Shown here one piece after another: positions 11,884-21,495 of a stretch of DNA of 64,000 nt. Source of the stretch: Corydoras sp. C115 (lineage: Eukaryota > Chordata > Actinopteri > Siluriformes > Callichthyidae); contig JAFMOC010000023.1 of the NCBI GenBank assembly GCA_019802505.1, forward strand, positions 2,622,001-2,686,000. Direction: 5' to 3'. Every line of letters begins with the position of its first letter. The first letter of the stretch is position 1. A program made the position numbers and the translations under genes. Below the pieces are notes generated by a model. The model made no database searches. It was not told the origin of the DNA and saw only the letters and a list, made by a program, of their open reading frames with translations.

Positions 11884-12569
11884 CCATCCATCCATCCATT
11901 TTCTTCCGCTTTATCCTCTATTAGGGTCGCGGTGGGGTTCCCCATGCCCATCCAGGGGAGAATGTTTCGGGTGCTGGGCAGATACACCCAGGACAGGGCG
12001 CCAATCTATCGCTGGGCACACACTCACTCACACATTCAGCATGCCATATCATCACATTTGCATCAACCTTATGATTTTACTATCAAGCGGGAAGACATTA
12101 CTAAATTTTTGATGTCAGTTTATATTTATTTGTTATGTAATGCAGAAACACGAAGCCCCTCCATACTTGATAACATTAAAAAGTCTTTGTCTGAGGCTAT
12201 ATGTCCATCTATTTTGTACCTAGAAAATATTTTAACCAGAGGTTCATTAATTTATTCTGCTTCATTCTCTATTAGGGTCGCGGTGGGTTCCCAATACCCA
12301 TCCAGGGCAGAACATTTCGGGCGCTGGGCAAATACACCCAGGACAATGCGCCAATCTATCGCTGGGCACACACTCACTCACACAGACACACTCTATATGG
12401 GGCAATTTGTTGAACTCAATTGACTTGTTTTTGCACTGCGGGAGGAAACCCGGAGGAAACCCACGCAGACACGGGGAGAACATGGAAACTCCATCCAGAT
12501 GGGGATTCGAACCGGGAATCCCTAGCGCTGAGCGGCAAACGTGCTAACCACTAAGCCACCATGCCGCCC
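11884..12569 (-). mobile_element. Composite SINE, full-length copy B
   Basis: 686 bp, flanked by a perfect 12-bp duplication CATTTAAATCAT (11872-11883 and 12570-12581). On the minus strand: tRNA-like head and SINE body (12569-12256), the same 218-bp linker as copy A (12255-12038), then a second SINE 3' body with (ATGG)n tail (12037-11884). Linker and inner SINE ends are nearly identical between the two copies. Confidence 0.87.
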
Positions 12570-12605
12570 CATTTAAATCATGAGTTGTAAAATTGTTTCA
12601 TCATC

Positions 12606-12700
12606 ATATTATTCATTTATTCATTTATTATCTTCAACTCAATCCTGGGCATTGTGCAGATACACGGCGCCAATCTATCAATGGGCACATTCACATACGT
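12606..12700 (-). mobile_element. Degenerate V-SINE 3' fragment
   Basis: CATTTATTATCTTCAACTCAATCC then CAGATACACGGCGCCAATCTATC. Confidence 0.6.
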
Positions 12701-12956
12701 CCAAAATATAAGGCCACTAAACCACATATTTCTAAAATGTTATGACACTTATCCATAATCATACAAGATATTAGGATAAAACCCATATGTAGTTGAAATA
12801 TTAAGCTGAGAACCCATGTGACCAAGAGTACTTGAAACTTTAGGAGTACCTGCTTTTGTGCAAATGTATTGAAACACTATTGCATGTCTGGCCAAACTAT
12901 TGGCACACCAATCACAAGAGTGGCCAAAATATTACACCACAAATGGATAATAATTT

Positions 12957-13171
12957 GTATGGGGGGATTCCCATGCCCATCCAGGGGAGGACATTTCAGG
13001 CGCTGGGCAGATACACCCAGGACGGGGTGCCTATACAACGCTGGGCACACTCATTGACACACAGACACAAAAAAACATTGCAAACATGGGGAGAACATGG
13101 TAATGCCACCCAGATTGGGATTCGAACCTGGATCCCCAGCGCTAAGAAAGAAATGCGCTAACTACTAAGCA
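12957..13171 (-). mobile_element. V-SINE copy, internally deleted
   Basis: GGGGGGATTCCCATGCCCATCC to AATGCGCTAACTACTAAGC; the central domain is partly lost. Confidence 0.82.
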
Positions 13172-13194
13172 TTTGATATTATTTATTAATTAAT

Positions 13195-13337
13195 TTATTC
13201 AGTATCTTCCATATATCGGGGGGGGGGGGGGGGGGGCACTGTCCCATGCCCATCCAGGGGAGATCCAGGGGCACTACTGGAACCCGGAAGAAATTCGATT
13301 CTGGATCCCCTGGTAAACGTGCTAACCACTAACTAAA
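13195..13337 (-). mobile_element. V-SINE remnant with an 18-G run
   Basis: TATCTTCCATATATC, poly-G at 13219-13236, then CCCATGCCCATCCAGGGGAG and GTGCTAACCACTAACT; most of the body is deleted. Confidence 0.75.
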
Positions 13338-14069
13338 AAACCTAGTTTTTTTTAATGCAGGAAAAATTATTAGTTATTGGCTAATGCTTTATTTAAACTT
13401 GTTACAACTTGTTACACATTCAAGCCGCTTTTTGTTTTAAGACTTTTACTTTGACATTAGGTTGCTTCACACTTTTTTACTCAGGTGTTTTCCATTTAGT
13501 GATTGTTTATGCATTGGTTCTGGTTGGTTCTCTGTTGTCTTGTAGTTCTTTGTTCTCAGTTCCTCTGTGGTTTGTTGGTTTTGTACCCACAGTTTGGCAC
13601 TCTTTGTAAGTAGCGTTATTCCCCTGCTGGCCTTCTTTTGTTTTATTGGTTGTTCTCTTGTTTATTATTGTGTTTATTTATTGTTTTTAATCTTCTGGGT
13701 GTTCTTTGTAATAACAATTCTTGTTTTTTCTGTATTTGGTGCTTACTCCAGTTTGGGTTGGTTTCATGTTTGTAGTTTCTCCCCGTAGTGCTTTAGGTTA
13801 AAACTGTACTTGTCCTGACAGAATCTGATCACTACACAATCTGTACATGGCTGTCCTACGCTGTTAATGTTGCCTTATGCCTCCCAAAAACACAAAACAT
13901 GGAGTTTTTTTCTTGCCACTGCTATTTTGGCTTGCTTTATTTCGCCAGGTATGTTATACATACAAGGAATTTGTCCTGGTGAGCGCACGCTTGTATGACA
14001 TGTGACATACTAAAATCATCAAGACAGTACACAGACTATACAAGGAATAAACAGGAATGACTATGAAAT
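13338..14069. other. T-rich intergenic DNA, nothing recognised
   Basis: Hydrophobic open frames at 13409-13788 follow from T-rich composition and show no known domain. Confidence 0.5.
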
Positions 14070-14384
14070 TAGGGCACGGTGGCTTAGTGGTTAGCACGAC
14101 CGCCTCTCAGCATTAGGGATTCCCGGTTCGAATCCCAATGTGGGTGGAGTTTCCATCCCGGAAGAAACCCCGGGTCCGCGTCCAAACTCCCACAGTCCAA
14201 AAACATGGATCCAGATCAATTGAATTCTCCAAATTTCCCCATATGGAGTGTGTTTGTGTGAGTGTGCCTAGCGATAGATTGGCGCCCTTTCCTGGGTATA
14301 TCTGCCCAGCGCCCGAAACGTTCTCTCCTGGATGGGTATGGGGAACCTCACCGCGACCCTAGTGGAAGATAATTGATGGATGGA
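14070..14384 (+). mobile_element. V-SINE copy, near full length
   Basis: A box GGTGGCTTAGTGGTTAGCACG, B box GGTTCGAATCCC, body, and GATAATTGATGGATGG tail. Confidence 0.9.
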
Positions 14385-14474
14385 CTATGAAATTATAATA
14401 TCAGTAGTAGTAAAGAAATATTAAAAAATAAAAAGGGACACAAGGAGTATGCATATGTGAATTGTGTGTGTGTA

Positions 14475-14521
14475 TGTATATATATATATATATATATACA
14501 CACACGCATACGTACATAGAC

Positions 14522-14594
<73 letters not shown>
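14475..14594. repeat. (AT)n microsatellites
   Basis: TA arrays at 14475-14498 and 14526-14594, the second interrupted on its right by a SINE. Confidence 0.95.
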
Positions 14595-14598
<4 letters not shown>

Positions 14599-14932
14599 TT
14601 CATTATCTCCCGCTTTATCCTCTATTAGGGTCGCGGTGGGGTTCCCCATGCCCATCCAGGGGAGAACGTCTCGGGCGCTGGGCAGATAGACCCAGGACAG
14701 GGCGCCAATCCATCGCTGGGCACACACTCACTCACACAGACACACTCTATATGGGGCAATTTGGAGAACTCAGTTGACTTGATCCATGTTTTTGGATTGT
14801 GGGAGGAAACCGGAGAACCCGGAGGAAACCCACGCAGACACGGGGAGAACATGGAAACTCCACCCAGATGGGGATTCGAACCGGGAATCCCTAGTGCTGA
14901 GAGGCGAACGTGCTAACCACTAAGCCACCATG

Positions 14933-14935
<3 letters not shown>
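14595..14935 (-). mobile_element. V-SINE copy inserted inside a (TA)n array
   Basis: Full length from ATTCATTCATTATCTCCCGC to CCACTAAGCCACCATGCCGC, with TA arrays directly on both sides. The target duplication is hidden within the TA repeat. Confidence 0.9.

Positions 14936-15009
<74 letters not shown>
14936..15009. repeat. (AT)n microsatellite
   Basis: About 36 TA units; the right-hand half of the array split by the SINE. Confidence 0.95.
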
Positions 15010-15013
<4 letters not shown>

Positions 15014-16125
15014 CAACATTCAATGATATTTAAACAATTATTTACAGTTATTTACAATTGTGTGTTGTATTACAAAAACTACAAAGTGGTAGGTTGTAAA
15101 TCGTTTAAAGTGTGGAGTGTCTACTGTGGTTACTGAGTGCTACAGCTCTGAATAAATATAATTTGTAAGTGTTATTCCACACAAAATATAATATGCATTA
15201 AGAGAGAAGTTGTAGAGTTTGATGGCCACTGGTAGGAATGACCTCCTATGGTGCTCTGTGGTGCAATTTTCGGGGAATGGTCAAACTTTGTCGAAATAAC
15301 AAGGAAAACCATAAGAAGCACAGACCTGTATAAACAAGTGTACTGACGGACTAATTAGCACATTATTTTAGAGTTTAAAGGCATTATGTGAAATTCAGTA
15401 ACTTTCTCAATGACTTGGCAATTTGACTCTTGCTGCATATTTACACTGACAAATAAACTAATCAAACACCAACAGATGAATTACAATAAGAGAGGTAAGA
15501 GGTAGCTAACAGCCAAACTAAACTAAAGCAGAAGGCTGGCAAATCTAGCCAGTAACAGCCAAATTAAACTAAGGCAGGTGGCCGGTAAAGCTAACTGCTA
15601 ACAGCCAAACTAAACTGAGGCAGGCAGTTGGTGACGCTATTGGCGCAAAGCCAAATTAAACTCAGCAACAAATATATAAACCAAAATACCTGGCACAGCG
15701 TACAAACAGGTGTACCAAACGGTGAAGACAAGAGGAAGAATGTTTATGTTCCAAAATACTACTAAACTCCAGAAACTAGTTTTGATCTAGTATGTACTGT
15801 TTACCAATTAATTTTGCATAAAGGTTATTGAGTGAGCAGTTCTGCAGTAACACAAAACATCATTATCACTATACTACATACGTAATTTGGTATGAGGTAA
15901 TAAATCTACTAAAGTTCCACTATTGATTAAAAATCCCAACACTATTTGTTGATTAACAAAGTTTTGTTTATGTGACTGTGGTTTATTTAATCTTGTAAGC
16001 AGCCAACTTCACACTTTCCAACATAGTTATCTAGCTAAGAAAGAAAACAATTAATCTACTATTAATCTATTATATTTATTTGACTTTTTTCAATCATAGG
16101 ATGGAACAGTGTGCCGTTGATGTTT
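15010..16125. other. Intergenic DNA with short local repeats
   Basis: 15180-15270 resembles the repeat at 33240-33290 (GAAGTTGTAGAGTTTGATGGC). At 15500-15665 the phrase AACAGCCAAACTAAACTAAGGCAG recurs three times with changes. No gene. Confidence 0.5.
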
Positions 16126-16127
16126 AC

Positions 16128-16152
16128 AGTTCAATTAGTTTATTTATATAGC

Positions 16153-16194
<42 letters not shown>

Positions 16195-16530
16195 TATTAT
16201 ATTGTCACAAAGCAACTTGACAGTGTTATAAGCCTCAACTCCCAAAAAGCAAGCCGAAGCGACAGTGTCAAGAAAAAAAAAAAATTTTTTTTTTTGGAAT
16301 GAAACCTTGGGGTTTCAGTAGGGGAATCATCTTCCTTAAGCATCCGGACACCATCAACAAGGTAGGACAGTCATGTACAGATTGTGATCAGGTGTCCATA
16401 TTCAACAATTTGGGAAAAGAAAGTATCCTAACTGTCCATTGAGGGCGTCCTGCATACTGCAACACCACCAGTACAATAGAAATCCAAGTTCCATCCAGCA
16501 ATCGTCATATTCGCATTTTTCCGGCAGAGC
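16128..16530 (+). repeat. Fish interspersed repeat B, copy 1
   Basis: TTTATTTATATAGCAC, poly-T (16157-16190), GTCACAAAGCAACTTGACAG, AGCAAGCCGAAGCGACAGTG and TAGGACAGTCATGTACAGAT are shared with 59358-59735 and 63020-63345. No long ORF. Confidence 0.8.
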
Positions 16531-16756
16531 CATGGATGAAAAGATGATGACACTTCAAAGAAAGTATGTCACGCAAAAAATTTTCAAGACTTCCTCTCAC
16601 CATTTGTTTTGCATACTATACAGTAGGCAGTAGATAATTTCAGACACAGCTCGACACCCTAATTGTTCTCGCCTGAATGGACACACTCACTTTCACACTG
16701 GTTTCTGTTAAAGTTGTGGAATTTAGGAATGGGATTTGAACCTGGGTTTACAACAT

Positions 16757-17043
16757 TCATTCATTCATTATCTCTCATATTATCATATTATTATTTATCC
16801 TCTAGTAGGCTCGCGGTGGGGTTCCCCATGCCCATCCAGGGGAGAACATTTCGGGCGCTGGGCAGATAGTCCCAGGACAGGGCGCCAATCCATCGCTGGG
16901 CACACACTCACTCACTATATGGGGCAATTTGGATAATTCAATTGACTTGATCCATGTTTTTGGACTGTGGGAGGAAACCAGAGAACCTGGAGGAAACCCA
17001 TGCGGACATGGGGAGAACATGGAAACTTCACCCAGATGGGGAT
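16757..17043 (-). mobile_element. 5'-truncated V-SINE with 13-bp target-site duplication
   Basis: Flanked by GGGTTTACAACAT at 16744-16756 and 17044-17056. The tRNA head is missing, as expected from incomplete reverse transcription. Confidence 0.9.
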
Positions 17044-17242
17044 GGGTTTACAACATGAACTGCAAAAAAAAAAAAAAAAAAAAAACTTACCAAGGTGTGG
17101 AAAGTAAAAACTTTTAACTAAGTAAAAATCTTTTGACCTAAGTAAGACACTCAACATGCTGAGTATGCAGTGGTTTTATTTATGTGGTTTATCTAAACAC
17201 CTGAACGGCTTAAGTATAAAAAAAAAAATTTACATTCTTACA

Positions 17243-17251
17243 GGGCGGCAC
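17243..17251 (+). mobile_element. Left piece of a V-SINE split by an LTR element
   Basis: GGGCGGCAC is the first nine bases of the SINE head; the rest continues at 19767. Confidence 0.7.
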
Positions 17252-17607
17252 CTCGGGCTGAAGCGGTCTACCTCGGGCTGAAGCGGTGGCGCGTAGGAAG
17301 CGCAGACCGCCGCAATACACGCGCTGAAGGGAGCCAGGCACGCAGGTAGCTGATAACAGGTTTATTTAAAGGTGCAGTGCACCACAAAACAAGAGGTACG
17401 AAAGACTATGTGACATATAACAACAACCAGCACCGAAGACAAGAAACAATGGATATAAATACCAAAAGACACCCGATCACGTGCACAAGACAAACCAATT
17501 ACAGAAAAGAGTTAATTAACTAAACTAATGAACACTGAACGTTAATTAACTCAAACAAACGGGACGAAACACAAAACAGGTGACAGGTGCCCTAGGCACC
17601 TGTTACA
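17252..17607 (-). repeat. 3' LTR of the minus-strand element
   Basis: 356 bp, differs from the other LTR at a few positions and at its damaged outer end. Hairpin ACAGGTGCC/GGCACCTGT at 17583-17603. Confidence 0.88.
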
Positions 17608-19293
17608 TTACCCCCGCCCCTGCGGTCGCGCAACGGGGGGACGCGACCAAGAAAAAAAAAAAAAAAAAACAGTCCTGGGGGGGGGGGGGCCTCCGCCCTC
17701 CTTGCGCGGGGCTTGGAAAGCGCCCTCGGGTTGGCGCCCTCTGCGGGTGAGGCGTGCCGAACGCCCTCTGGCTGCAAAGTCCGGTGGACGCCCACGGCGG
17801 ATCAGAAATGGGCCACGCCCTCTGGCTGCGTGGTCCGGTGGACGCCCACGTCGGGCGCGGGGTTGGCCACGTACTCTGGCTGCGTGGCGAGGCGGGCGCC
17901 CCCTGGCTGCGTGGTCTGGCGGGCGCCCACGTCGGACGAGGAGTGGGCCACGCCCTCTGGCGGCGTGGTCCGGTGGACGCCCCCTGGCGGCGTGGCGGGG
18001 CGGACGCCCCCTGGCGGCGTGGCGAGGCGGACGCCCCCTGGCGGCGGGGCGTGCGGCCCCTGCTGCTCGGGGCGTGCGGCCCCTGGACCTCGGGCTGGGC
18101 GGCGTGCGGCCCCTGCTGCTCGGGCTGGGCGGCGTGCGGCCCCTGCTGCTCGGGCTGGGCGGTGTGCGGCCCCTGCTGCTCGGGCTAGGCGGCGTGACGC
18201 CCCTGGACTTCGGGATGGGCACGCGCGCCGGTAGGACCTCGGCGGGCTCGCACGCTGGCAGGACCTCGGTGGGCACGCACGCTGGCAGGACCTTGGCGGG
18301 CACGCACGCTGGCAGGACCTTGGCGGGCACGCACGCTGGGCGGACCTCGGCGGGCACGCATGCTGGCAGGACCTTGGCGGGCACGCACGCTGGCAGGACC
18401 TCGGTGGGCACGCACGCTGGGCGGACATTGGCGGGCACGCACGCTGGGCGGACCTCGGCGGGCACGCACGCTGGGCGGACCTCGGCGGGCACGCACGCTA
18501 GGCGGACCACGGCGGGCACACACGCTGGCAGGACCTTGGCGGGCACGCACGCTGGGCGGACCTTGGCGGATTCGCACGCTGGCAGGACCTTGGGGGGCAC
18601 GCACGCTGGCAGGACCTTGGCGGGCACGCACGCTGGCAGGACCTTGGCGGGCACGCACGCTGGCAGGACCTTGGCGGGCACGCATGCTGGCAGGACCTTG
18701 GCGGGCACGCACGCTGGGCGGACCTCGGCCGGCACCTCAGGCTCTCCCTCCTGCACACAGAACATATAGACCCCCACCGCAATGCCAAAACACACAGACA
18801 TCTCAGACATGGGGAAGACGGACTGGACACACGAGACAGGGGGACACGGATCCACATCTACCCCCCCGAGTGTTGGCTCCGGTACCGCCCCCTCGCAGCG
18901 CGATCCAGACACAGCACGGCCCGGTGCGGGCGCGTCACGTGACTGCCCCGCAGCACACGTACCGCGCTCAGCAGCTGCGTGCGCACGCTGCGTCTTGGCA
19001 CCGCGCCGGCGCGCTCTGCGTCTGGATTTCGTCACGTGGGGTTTAACAAACTGGACCGGAGCGTCCGTCCAGAACTCCTCAGAGTTGCGGAGGGTTCGTA
19101 TGGGCAGAACATGCCCATACAGGTACGACTCGCCCGTCTCATCATCGGAGATCTGAACCAAGTCCAGACCCTCCTCAGCGCAGAGCGCTTCGTACCCGTA
19201 CCTCCATAACCATTCATCATCAGAGTCATAATCATACATTGACATTACACTGATCGAGCCGTCCTCACGGCTCCGGGACGGCGGACTGCGCAT
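17608..19293 (-). CDS. LTR-element ORF, 561 residues, unknown function, repeat-rich
   Basis: Open from ATG at 19293 to TAA at 17608-17610, which lies in the purine tract against the 3' LTR, so the ORF fills the internal region. The first 100 residues are acidic (DYDSDDEWLWRYGYE, QISDDETGESYLYG) and then basic (KSRRRARRRGAKTQ). Next come a short hydrophobic stretch and about 18 copies of a nine-residue unit (consensus PACVPAKVL, 27 bp; 18222-18745), four of a ten-residue unit (TPPSPSSRGR, 30 bp), and a variable ARGRPPRHA region. No gag zinc knuckle, protease or RT motif. I do not recognise the protein. The frame can stay open further upstream but without ATG. The opposite strand also has a 355-codon frame over the repeats, judged a shadow. 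Confidence 0.55.
   Translation of the reverse strand: MRSPPSRSREDGSISVMSMYDYDSDDEWLWRYGYEALCAEEGLDLVQISDDETGESYLYGHVLPIRTLRNSEEFWTDAPVQFVKPHVTKSRRRARRRGAKTQRAHAAAERGTCAAGQSRDAPAPGRAVSGSRCEGAVPEPTLGGVDVDPCPPVSCVQSVFPMSEMSVCFGIAVGVYMFCVQEGEPEVPAEVRPACVPAKVLPACVPAKVLPACVPAKVLPACVPAKVLPACVPPKVLPACESAKVRPACVPAKVLPACVPAVVRLACVPAEVRPACVPAEVRPACVPANVRPACVPTEVLPACVPAKVLPACVPAEVRPACVPAKVLPACVPAKVLPACVPTEVLPACEPAEVLPARVPIPKSRGVTPPSPSSRGRTPPSPSSRGRTPPSPSSRGRTPPSPRSRGRTPRAAGAARPAARGRPPRHAARGRPPRHAARGRPPDHAARGRGPLLVRRGRPPDHAARGRPPRHAARVRGQPRARRGRPPDHAARGRGPFLIRRGRPPDFAARGRSARLTRRGRQPEGAFQAPRKEGGGPPPPRTVFFFFFSWSRPPVARPQGRG
18059..18200. repeat. 30-bp minisatellite inside the LTR-element ORF
   Basis: About four units with the core CCCCTGCTGCTCGGGCTGGG, also in frame. 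Confidence 0.88.
18222..18745. repeat. 27-bp minisatellite inside the LTR-element ORF
   Basis: About 18-19 tandem units with the core GCACGCTGGCAGGACCTTGG; unit length is a multiple of three, so copy number can change without breaking the ORF. Confidence 0.93.
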
Positions 19294-19419
19294 AGCAGCG
19301 CACTCACGGGACACGGCGGAACGCGCCGCGAGTACGAGGCTACACGGCCCCCGCAAAGAAAAATTTTAAAATGCGCTTACCTGGGCTCTGGACTCCCCAA
19401 ATTTCTTGGCTGGTTGTTC

Positions 19420-19766
19420 TGTCACGATAGTCTACCTCGGGCTGAAGCGGTGGCGCGTAGGAAGCGCAGACCGCCGCGATATACGCGCTGAAGGGAGCCA
19501 GGCACGCAGGTAGCTGATAACAGGTTTATTTAAAGGTGCAGTGCACCACAAAACAAGAGGTACGAAAGACTATGTGACATATAACAACAACCAGCACCGA
19601 AGACAAGAAACAATGGACATAAATACCAAAAGTACCCACGTGCACAAGACAAACCAATTACAGAAAAGAATTAATTAACTAAACTAATGAACACTGAACG
19701 TTAATTAACTCAAACAAACGGGACGAAACACAAAACAGGTGACAGGTGCCCTAGGCACCTGTTACA
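19420..19766 (-). repeat. 5' LTR of the minus-strand element
   Basis: 347 bp with TG...CA ends. Hairpin at 19742-19762. High identity with the other LTR points to a recent insertion. Confidence 0.9.
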
Positions 19767-20067
19767 GTGGCTTAGTGGTTAGCATTTTTGCCTCTCAGCG
19801 CTGAGGATTTTAGGTTCAAATCCCACTCTGGGTGGAGTTTCCATGTTCTCCCTGTGTTCGTGTGGGTTTCCTCTGGGTTCTCCTGTTACCTCCCACAGTC
19901 CAAAAACATGGGTTCCAGGTAAAGTTGAATCTCTAAATTGTCCTATATATATAGTGTGTTTGTGTGGATTGGTGCCCTGTCCACTGCCCAAAACATTCTC
20001 CCCTGGATTGGCATGGGGAACCCCTTCACTCTAGTAGAGGATTAAGTGGAAGATAATTAATAAATGT
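19767..20067 (+). mobile_element. Right piece of the V-SINE split by the LTR element
   Basis: Starts GTGGCTTAGTGGTTAGC directly after the LTR and runs to GGAAGATAATTAATAAATG. Confidence 0.85.
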
Positions 20068-20321
20068 TATGTACATGTTTTTATTCATAGTATGGATGAC
20101 CTCAGAATTAAATTTAAATGTAGGAATAAATTGTCATTCATTAACTTTACATTTTATTTTACAGTTTGTAAACTATAACCACTCTCTCATGATGAGTCGC
20201 TTGATAACCAATTTTATGTAAAATTTTGAATGTTCATTTGTTTTAGAATGCACTTAATGATTTAACAATATATACAAATAGTGTATAGATTGAGAACTTT
20301 CTGTAATTTAATATATAGATG

Positions 20322-20652
20322 ATGGGCGGTACGATGGCTTAGTGGTTAGCATGTTCTCCTCTCAGCACTAGGGATTCCTGGTTTGAATCCCAATCTGGGT
20401 GGAGTTTCCAAGTTCTCCCCATGTTCCTCCGGGTTCTCTGGTTTCCTCCCACAGTCCAAAAACATGGATCAAGTCAATTGAGTTCTCCAAAATTGCCCCA
20501 TATAGTGTGTCTGTGTGTGTGTGTGTGCCCAGCGATAGTTTGGCGCCCTGTCCTGGGTGTATCTGCCCAGTGCACGAGACGTTCTCCCCTGGATGGGCAT
20601 GGGGAACCCCACTGCGACCCTAATAGAGGATAAAGTGGAAGATGATGGATGG
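20322..20652 (+). mobile_element. Full-length V-SINE with 12-bp target-site duplication
   Basis: AATATATAGATG at 20310-20321 and 20653-20664. Head GCGGTACGATGGCTTAGTGG; tail GATGATGGATGG. Confidence 0.92.
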
Positions 20653-20664
20653 AATATATAGATG

Positions 20665-21254
20665 GCAGTCACCGTCATTGCAGTTACAAATATCTCCATT
20701 TCTAGTGTTTCATCTTTTAAATAAAACAAAATAATTGTATCTGCCTTTATTAGATGTGCTGTATGCTAAAGCAGAATAGACTTAAAAGAGTGAAAGACAA
20801 AGTCACAAATGAAAATGGACAGCTGTTAATGGTTTGAAATTTAGTGTTTGGTAAATTACCCCCAGTCTTTGTGGTGTAACCAGGAAGCTCTAGTAAGAAG
20901 ACAGGCCAAGATCAATTTAAATTAACTGTCCTGCATTTTCTGATTGAGATGGAGAGGGCATTAAGTAAAGAGGAGGGACTATACGTCATCATGATGTAAT
21001 CATGTATCTGTAGTTACGAGCAGTCAATCCTAGAGTGAAACACTACTCTGAATGAGCAGGACAATTTGAATTACTGCGGTAAAAGGTTTCAGCAGCATGG
21101 TGGCAGAGTGAGTAGACCTATAGCTTCACAGCAGAAAAGTTCAGAGAGGTCAGAGCCTCTGCGCTGTATGGTTCTTTTCACTGTGTATATGGAGGTTTGA
21201 GATACAAGTCATCATTAAATTGGCTTTAGGTGTAAATAGGTGTAAGAATGTCTT
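20665..21254. other. Intergenic DNA, nothing recognised
   Basis: No gene or repeat that I can support. Confidence 0.5.
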
Positions 21255-21495
21255 ATCTCATTATCTTCCTCTTAGTCAGTTCAGTGGGGTTTTCCATGCC
21301 CATCTGATGCTGGGCAGATACACCCAGGACTGAATGCCAATCCATTGCTGAGAACACACTAACTCAGATACTATATATAGGGGCAATTTAGATAAGGATA
21401 ATTTAGAGCAGCCCATTCACCTTGAATCCATATTTTTAGCCTGTGGGACAATACCGGATAACCTGTAGAATACCTACAAGGATTTGGGAAGAACA
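21255..21495 (-). mobile_element. Old V-SINE copy
   Basis: Degenerate: TCTCATTATCTTCCTCTTAG, TGCTGGGCAGATACACCCAG, CCTTGAATCCATATTTTTAG. The head is lost. Confidence 0.7.

Larger units (their letters stand above)
17252..19766 (-). mobile_element. Non-autonomous LTR retroelement with one long ORF
   Basis: Two nearly identical direct repeats, 17252-17607 and 19420-19766, enclose 1812 bp. Read on the minus strand the LTR runs TGTAACAGGTGCC ... CGTGACA, has AATAAA (TTTAAATAAACC) before its end, and the 3' LTR is preceded by a purine tract AGGGGCGGGGGTAA. A possible primer site TGGGGAGTCCAGAGCC lies 19 bases inside the 5' LTR, followed by a splice-donor-like CAGGTAAG. No reverse transcriptase, integrase or protease is encoded, so it must borrow them. 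It sits in the head of a plus-strand SINE. The outer end of the left LTR is altered: the first 16 bases are replaced by a second copy of CTCGGGCTGAAGCGGTCTAC. Confidence 0.88.

Noticed and set aside
14393..14689. Open frames of alternating Tyr-Ile at (TA)n arrays (also 3515, 8573, 30509, 46370)
   Set aside because: Artefacts of TA microsatellites.
17702..18769. A 355-codon plus-strand open frame with THAGRT repeats
   Set aside because: It is the antisense of the minisatellite in the LTR-element ORF. LTR polarity, polyadenylation signal and purine tract all favour the minus strand.
20350..20410. tRNA-like A and B boxes (GGCTTAGTGG, GGTTCGAATCC) that could be called tRNA genes
   Set aside because: They are heads of SINEs. 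They do not fold into a full cloverleaf with an acceptor stem and are followed by the SINE body.
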